Shown here: one piece after another, positions 59,303 through 64,000 of the stretch
Layout: each line of letters opens with the position of its first letter
Position numbering within the stretch: position 1 is the stretch's first letter
Assembly (NCBI GenBank): GCA_014378195.1
Contig: JACMOC010000036.1
Location: forward strand, 62,001-126,000
Source: Oligoflexus sp.
GTDB lineage: Bacteria > Bdellovibrionota_B > Oligoflexia > Oligoflexales > Oligoflexaceae
Direction of reading: 5' to 3'
DNA length: 64,000 bases
Notes under the pieces: generated by a model
Told to the model about the DNA's origin: nothing
What the model saw: the letters and a program-made list of their open reading frames with translations, nothing else
Database searches by the model: none
Program-made: the position numbers and the translations under genes

Positions 59303-61210
59303 ATGAATACAGCCCGTCAAAGAGGTATTTTTTCGCGTTTACTGCGTAGCGTATTTATGATCTTTACTGGTTATTTTGCGTTGCTCGGCATATTGGTCAC
59401 GGCATTTTTCCTTCTGATCGGCATCGGAGTTTATCATAAACTCAGTACGAGTGACACAACCACGACGCCCAAAAAAGCCGCCGCACCAGCCGAATTATCA
59501 GACGCTTTGCTTAAGATCACTGTCGAACGCGGGATCACATCCGAGGCGCCGAACGATCGGCAGCGTTTGATCAGCCAACTCTTTTCACAGGATCTGCCCG
59601 TTTCGTCAAAAGAGCTAGAAACCGCCCTGCGTCGTGCAGCAGCAGACCAACGTGTTCACGCGGTACTTCTCGATTTTGAAAACGGAGGCACGGATTTTGT
59701 CACCACATCAGCCCTTCGACGGTCGATCCTTGAGTTCGAAAAAAGCCAAAAACCCATTTATGTCCACCTTAACGAAGCGGATACCCTTCTCTACTATCTG
59801 GCTTCGTCAGGTACGAAGATCAATCTCGCGCCCGTTAGCGGCATAACAATCCCTGGTCCGGCATTCCAACTGACTTATTTTGGTAGCGCCTTGAAAAAGT
59901 TGGGCGTTGAAATGGAAGTGGTTCGGGCCGGAAAATATAAGTCTTATATGGAACCTTACACTCTCGATGCCCCGTCTGCCGAAACCATGGAGATGTACGG
60001 TGCTATCGAAAATTCCCTGCGCGGAACTCTGACCGACGGTATCGCAGAAGGCCGCAAAAAGCCGAAAGACCAAGTGACGGGCTGGTTAAAACGTTCTCTA
60101 TTTACAAGCGGCCAATCCCTCCAGCAAGGTCTCGTAGACAGAATCGGTTATCTGCCTCAATGGATCGAAGACATTAAAACCGAAACAAAATCGAAAAATG
60201 TGATCGAACTCGAAAAATACCTTGCCGGCAGTGACGAGCTCGATGATGGCCGGAAGGCGCCTGTGATGGGCGGCGGTTCCGAACCTGCCTTGGCCTTGAT
60301 CGAGGCGACCGGCGAAATCGTGATGGAGGCTGCCGGTGATACGAGCGGCAAAATCACACCCAAGGCCCTCATCAAAGAGCTGAAATGGGCGCGAGAAAAA
60401 GATGAGATCAAGGCTGTCGTGATGCGGGTCGACAGCCCTGGTGGATCGGCCTTGGCTTCGGACCTTATCTGGGACGAAGTCAGGAAATTGAGTGAGAAAA
60501 AACCACTGATCGTATCGATGGGATCCGTGGCGGCTTCGGGTGGTTATTATATCTCTGCCCCTGCCACGATGATTATAGCCGAACCCACAACGATTACGGG
60601 TTCGATCGGAGTGATCGGGGCATCGCCTAAAGGCCTGCAGGTTTCTGATAAATGGGGCGTCTCCTTTCATATGATCACGAATTCGGATCGCAAAAATTAT
60701 TTGAACTTCGGCTCGAAAAGCACCGAGCAGGACAGAGCGATTCTCGGTGAGTCGATAGACGAAACTTACAACGCGTTCGTTACGAAAGTCGCAGCGGGCC
60801 GCAAACAAGACCCTCAGCATATCTTTGCAATCGCTCAGGGCCGCGTTTACACAGGGATCGAAGCGTCCAAGATTGGTCTCGTCGATAAACTCGGGGGCTT
60901 GAACGATGCGATGCGCGAGGCCAAGGTCCTGGCCAAACTCGATCCCGAGAAATTCTATAATCTCGATAAATACGAACCTGAAGATGAATCCATCTTAGAT
61001 TGTTTTACCGGCGGCAATGCCTGGAAGTGTATGAAAGATTTAAAGTCCGGCGCCCAGTCATCGATAGGTGCAGGCAGCTCAGCCCCGTTTGCGAGTCTTC
61101 TCAAAAAACCGCTGGAAACAGCGGCACAGATGGAACGACTCCTCAACGATTCCAGCGTGCTTGCCTACTGGCCTGGAGTTGTGGATTGGTCACCGCGGAA
61201 AGGGCGATAA
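59303..61210 (+). CDS. sppA: Signal peptide peptidase SppA (long, 67-kDa type)
   Basis: 635 residues, inner-membrane protease that degrades cleaved signal peptides. A membrane helix (MIFTGYFALLGILVTAFFLLIGIGVY, in part) is followed by two tandem S49 domains, as in E. coli SppA. The first half has the general-base Lys in VRAGKYKSYMEPYT, the second half has the nucleophile Ser in MGSVAASGGYYIS and the GSIGVIG strand. A GAGAG site precedes ATG 59303; GTG 59291 is also in frame. It is followed by the DUF58-batA-batB genes with a one-base gap, so all are one operon. Confidence 0.92.
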   Translation: MNTARQRGIFSRLLRSVFMIFTGYFALLGILVTAFFLLIGIGVYHKLSTSDTTTTPKKAAAPAELSDALLKITVERGITSEAPNDRQRLISQLFSQDLPVSSKELETALRRAAADQRVHAVLLDFENGGTDFVTTSALRRSILEFEKSQKPIYVHLNEADTLLYYLASSGTKINLAPVSGITIPGPAFQLTYFGSALKKLGVEMEVVRAGKYKSYMEPYTLDAPSAETMEMYGAIENSLRGTLTDGIAEGRKKPKDQVTGWLKRSLFTSGQSLQQGLVDRIGYLPQWIEDIKTETKSKNVIELEKYLAGSDELDDGRKAPVMGGGSEPALALIEATGEIVMEAAGDTSGKITPKALIKELKWAREKDEIKAVVMRVDSPGGSALASDLIWDEVRKLSEKKPLIVSMGSVAASGGYYISAPATMIIAEPTTITGSIGVIGASPKGLQVSDKWGVSFHMITNSDRKNYLNFGSKSTEQDRAILGESIDETYNAFVTKVAAGRKQDPQHIFAIAQGRVYTGIEASKIGLVDKLGGLNDAMREAKVLAKLDPEKFYNLDKYEPEDESILDCFTGGNAWKCMKDLKSGAQSSIGAGSSAPFASLLKKPLETAAQMERLLNDSSVLAYWPGVVDWSPRKGR

Positions 61211-61211
61211 C

Positions 61212-62099
61212 GTGCTGTCCGCAGACGTCATAGCAAAGATTCGTCTTTTAGAGCTCAAGGCCGATCACTTGGCCTCTGACATGCTCCTGGGTGATTACGT
61301 CAGTGCCTTTAAGGGCCGCGGCTGGGATTTTGAAGAATTGCGGGAGTACGTTCCTGGCGATGACCTGCGCAGCATCGATTGGAACGTGACCGCCCGGACG
61401 AGCACCCCGTTCGTAAAGGTCTACCGCGAAGAGCGCGACATGACGGTCATGTTGCTGCTCGACGTCAGCTCTTCGCTCTATTTCACAGGTCAAGGGCGAC
61501 CCAAACACGAGATTGCGGCTGAATTTGCGGCTGTCCTCGCTTTTCTTGCAACGCGGCATAAGGATAAGGTCGGGCTTCTGCTTTTTTCGGAAACGGTCGA
61601 ACATTTCACGCCTCCCAGCAAAGGTCGCAAACACGTATGGGATATCATTCGCCGGGTATTGACCCACAAAGCTGTGGGGCAGGGGACCGATCTGGAAGGG
61701 GCCCTTCGATACTTCCTCAATATTCGCAAAAAAAGAGCGCTCGTGTTTTTGATATCTGATTATTATGCCGCCTATAAACCAAGCCTTTTGCGGCAACTCG
61801 CAAGCCGTCACGAACTCATCTGCGCCCGTATCCAGGACGAGGCGGAAACTGTGTTGCCACGTGCGGGCATCGTTGCGATGCAGGATAAGGAGTCGAGCGA
61901 AAAGATTTACGTTGATACCGACGATTCCTCAGTGCGCGAAGCCTGGGCTCAGAAGCAGGCGTCTACCATGGAGAGTTGGACACAAAATGTTCGAGCGGCG
62001 GGGGCAACGCCTTTAGTGCTACCCACCAACCTTTCGGTTGCTGAAACTCTGCAAAGGTTTTTAAGGCAGCGTGATGCACGGCGACGGAGTCAACGATGA
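61212..62099 (+). CDS. DUF58 protein of the Bat (aerotolerance) operon
   Basis: 295 residues. The DUF58 core with REYVPGDDLRSIDWNVTAR is directly visible, then a VWA-like part with LLLDVSSSLYF and LVFLISDYYAAY. These proteins occur with MoxR ATPases and VWA proteins (BatA-E) in complexes linked to oxygen tolerance or envelope assembly. The frame runs upstream inside sppA, but GTG 61212 with AAAGGG seven bases before is the sensible start. The usual moxR gene in front is missing here, and sppA takes that place. Its stop overlaps the batA start (ATGA). Confidence 0.85.
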   Translation: MLSADVIAKIRLLELKADHLASDMLLGDYVSAFKGRGWDFEELREYVPGDDLRSIDWNVTARTSTPFVKVYREERDMTVMLLLDVSSSLYFTGQGRPKHEIAAEFAAVLAFLATRHKDKVGLLLFSETVEHFTPPSKGRKHVWDIIRRVLTHKAVGQGTDLEGALRYFLNIRKKRALVFLISDYYAAYKPSLLRQLASRHELICARIQDEAETVLPRAGIVAMQDKESSEKIYVDTDDSSVREAWAQKQASTMESWTQNVRAAGATPLVLPTNLSVAETLQRFLRQRDARRRSQR

Positions 62100-63088
62100 G
62101 TCTGGAATATCCGTGGGTTCTGCTCCTCCTTGCCTTGATCCCGCTTCTTTATATGTGGCGTTCACGCGACGAGCAAAAACGCGCGGGATTTGGCTTTCCC
62201 AGTATCGCTTCATTCCGGACCTACAGCTGGAGCGGCCGATGGCAAAGACATATGCCGTCTATCCTCCGAAGCGTGGCCTTGATCTGCCTGGCCATTGCAG
62301 CCGCTCGGCCTCTTGGTGGTGACGTTCGCGCTAAAAAACACAGCGAAGGCCTTGATATCATGCTGGTACTCGATACTTCGCAAAGTATGCTGGCAATGGA
62401 TTTTGAGATCAAGAAAGAGCGGCAGAATCGCCTGGAAGTCGTAAAACATGTCGTGGAAGAATTCATCAACGGCCGCCCTGATGATCGCATGGGTGTCGTC
62501 GTTTTCGGAGCAGAAGCCTTTACGCAGGCTCCTCTGACGATGGATCACAAGGTCCTATTGCAATTTCTCAAACACGTGACCGTAGGCATGGCAGGACCGG
62601 ACACCGCGATTGGCGATGGGCTCGGTACAGCTATCAAACGCCTAAAGGATGTTCCTGCCCCTTCGAAAATCGTAATTCTGCTCACTGATGGCGATAGCAA
62701 TGCGGGCTCGCTTGATCCTATGGAAGCCGCGCAGCTCGCGAAAACGCTTGGAATCAGAGTTTATACGATTGCCGTTGGCAGCAACAAACCCGTGCCATTC
62801 CCCGTGCAAGGACTTTGGGGGATGGAATACCGCCCGCAGCTGATTCGAATGAATACGGAACTTCTTGTGAAAATGTCAGAACTCACGGGCGCTCAAAGTT
62901 TCATGGCGAGCACGACCGAAGGTCTGAGCGAAATCTACAAAACGATCGATCACCTCGAAAAAAGCAAACAGGAATGGGAAGATCCGATTGAACGGGAAGA
63001 AATGGCTTGGGTTTTTCTCCTCGCTTCGCTTGGTTGCGTTCTTATCGAGCAGCTTTGGCTTCTCAGTCGCTGGAGGGTGATTCCATGA
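62096..63088 (+). CDS. batA: BatA-like VWA-domain membrane protein
   Basis: 330 residues. Two N-terminal membrane segments (PWVLLLLALIPLLYMW; ILRSVALICLAIAAARPLGG), a VWA domain (about 80-275) with MIDAS LVLDTSQSML and LLTDGDSNAG, and a C-terminal helix (AWVFLLASLGCVLIEQLWLL) form the classical BatA layout. The start overlaps the DUF58 stop by four bases and its stop overlaps the batB start, so translation is coupled along the operon. The symbol is by order and architecture. Confidence 0.87.
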   Translation: MSLEYPWVLLLLALIPLLYMWRSRDEQKRAGFGFPSIASFRTYSWSGRWQRHMPSILRSVALICLAIAAARPLGGDVRAKKHSEGLDIMLVLDTSQSMLAMDFEIKKERQNRLEVVKHVVEEFINGRPDDRMGVVVFGAEAFTQAPLTMDHKVLLQFLKHVTVGMAGPDTAIGDGLGTAIKRLKDVPAPSKIVILLTDGDSNAGSLDPMEAAQLAKTLGIRVYTIAVGSNKPVPFPVQGLWGMEYRPQLIRMNTELLVKMSELTGAQSFMASTTEGLSEIYKTIDHLEKSKQEWEDPIEREEMAWVFLLASLGCVLIEQLWLLSRWRVIP

Positions 63089-64000
63089 ATTTTGCCGATT
63101 CGCGCTGGCTTTATCTCATAGTTCCAGCTCTGGCCGTTTTTCTTGGTATTCGTATTATCGCGGCCGGGCGTTATCAAAAACGCCTCGCCCTTTTAAGTAG
63201 CCAATGGAAACTTGCTTCAGGTCGCGATACATGGGAAGTGGCAAGGCGAGGCCTTATCCTTTTGTCCGTCGCATTGATTGGGCTTGCCTTGGCTAGGCCC
63301 CGCTGGGACTTTCATTGGGCCGATGTAAAACATCATGGGTCCGATATCGTGATTGTTCTCGATCTTTCGCGAAGTATGCTGGCGACTGACGTAAAGCCGA
63401 ATCGTCTGGAGAAGGCAAAACGCTCCATTCGCGACCTGTTGTCAGCCGTGCAGGGGGATCGAATAGGACTTGTCCTGTTTTCGGGGGTGGCTTTTATTCA
63501 GTGTCCTCTCACCTTTGACAAGGCAAGTTTTGATCTGTTTTTGGATCAGGCCTCAGTCGATCTTTTGCCGAGGCAGGGGACCGAGATAGGTGCTGCGCTC
63601 GAGCTGGCCGAAAAAGCCTTCGAACAGGGCAGCGAAGCCGGAAGTCGAGCCAAGACAGTGATCCTTATTTCAGACGGGGAAGACCACGGCGAAGGCGCTT
63701 TTGCGAAAGCATCGGCCCTGGCCGAGAAGGGCGTGCGGATTTTTGCGCTCGCCATGGGCGGCGAAGGATCCCCGATTCCTGCCGAAAGTGGGTCTTTTAT
63801 GCGCGATGCAAACGGTCAACTGATCGTGAGTAGGCCCGATATCGCAGGTTTGTCCCAAATTGCTCAAAGTGGCAAGGGTCGCCTGATTGCGGCAACCGAA
63901 GATCTGGATCGTTTTTATCGCCAGGAAATGGGGCACGGTGATGAGCTGCAGAGCACGCGTGAAAAAGTCTGGCAAGAGAGGCATATGGCTCTGAGCGGGT
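63085..64000 (+). CDS. batB: BatB-like VWA-domain protein, 3' end outside the window
   Basis: The first 305 codons are in the window and the frame is still open at base 64000. Starts by ATGA overlap with batA. There are two N-terminal membrane helices (WLYLIVPALAVFLGIRII; LILLSVALIGLALARPRW) and a VWA domain with MIDAS IVLDLSRSMLATD and LISDGEDHGE, then FALAMGGEGSPIP. After this batB genes usually have a helix and a TPR part (BatC). The second VWA next to batA is typical for Bat operons. Confidence 0.87.
   Translation, partial: MNFADSRWLYLIVPALAVFLGIRIIAAGRYQKRLALLSSQWKLASGRDTWEVARRGLILLSVALIGLALARPRWDFHWADVKHHGSDIVIVLDLSRSMLATDVKPNRLEKAKRSIRDLLSAVQGDRIGLVLFSGVAFIQCPLTFDKASFDLFLDQASVDLLPRQGTEIGAALELAEKAFEQGSEAGSRAKTVILISDGEDHGEGAFAKASALAEKGVRIFALAMGGEGSPIPAESGSFMRDANGQLIVSRPDIAGLSQIAQSGKGRLIAATEDLDRFYRQEMGHGDELQSTREKVWQERHMALSG

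Overview
Organism and basis. The window is about half G+C, densely coded on both strands, and carries many lipoproteins, outer-membrane barrels, TonB/TolQR-type parts and orphan signalling proteins. It holds a cluster resembling the Agl/Glt energised envelope machinery of myxobacteria and Bdellovibrio. I infer a predatory-like or gliding Gram-negative of the Bdellovibrionota/Oligoflexia or deltaproteobacterial type. No rRNA, tRNA, CRISPR array, insertion sequence or phage module was recognised. TTG and GTG starts with good ribosome sites are frequent.

Layout. 0-3 kb: remnant of an OmpR-type regulator, a Fur-family regulator, and a DegT aminotransferase/SRPBCC pair. 3-8 kb: a large VWA lipoprotein and a divergent protein with two pseudo-receiver domains plus TPRs. 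8-10 kb: ribosomal-protein hydroxylase RoxA coupled to a HAD phosphatase. 10-18.9 kb: secreted TPR-like protein, small LuxR-type regulator, secreted alpha/beta hydrolase with a lipoprotein partner, NADP-isocitrate dehydrogenase, and a receiver-like/ATPase protein. 19.0-29.9 kb: the Agl/Glt-like cluster (TolQ, two TolR, barrel, two large TPR proteins, TPR lipoprotein, FHA-AgmX-type protein), followed by a LysM/M23 lipoprotein. 31-36.4 kb: small secreted proteins and a run of four decayed genes around an intact CheY-like regulator and a small lipoprotein. 36.6-41.2 kb: HD-GYP protein, a second CheY-like protein, a RelA/SpoT-type synthetase, a hydrolase. 41.2-48.7 kb: TonB-dependent receptor, a PLP enzyme, a lysophospholipase-like hydrolase and small proteins. 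49.0-50.8 kb: an operon of two small secreted barrel-like proteins and a matrixin-like protease. 50.7-59 kb: class III cyclase, MgtE, GAF-GAF histidine kinase, HPF, lytic transglycosylase, pentapeptide-repeat protein. 59.3-64 kb: sppA-DUF58-batA-batB, the last gene cut by the window end.

How genes work together. The most coherent system is the 19-30 kb cluster: a proton-driven TolQR-type motor, an FHA-bearing inner-membrane protein with a TonB-like tail, periplasmic TPR proteins and an outer-membrane barrel would form a trans-envelope machine. Signalling is rich but scattered: CheY-like proteins, degenerate receivers, HD-GYP, adenylate-cyclase-like and (p)ppGpp-synthetase proteins lie as orphans. 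The 32.6-36.4 kb stretch is a local zone of gene decay, with nonsense codons and frameshifts visible directly in the sequence.
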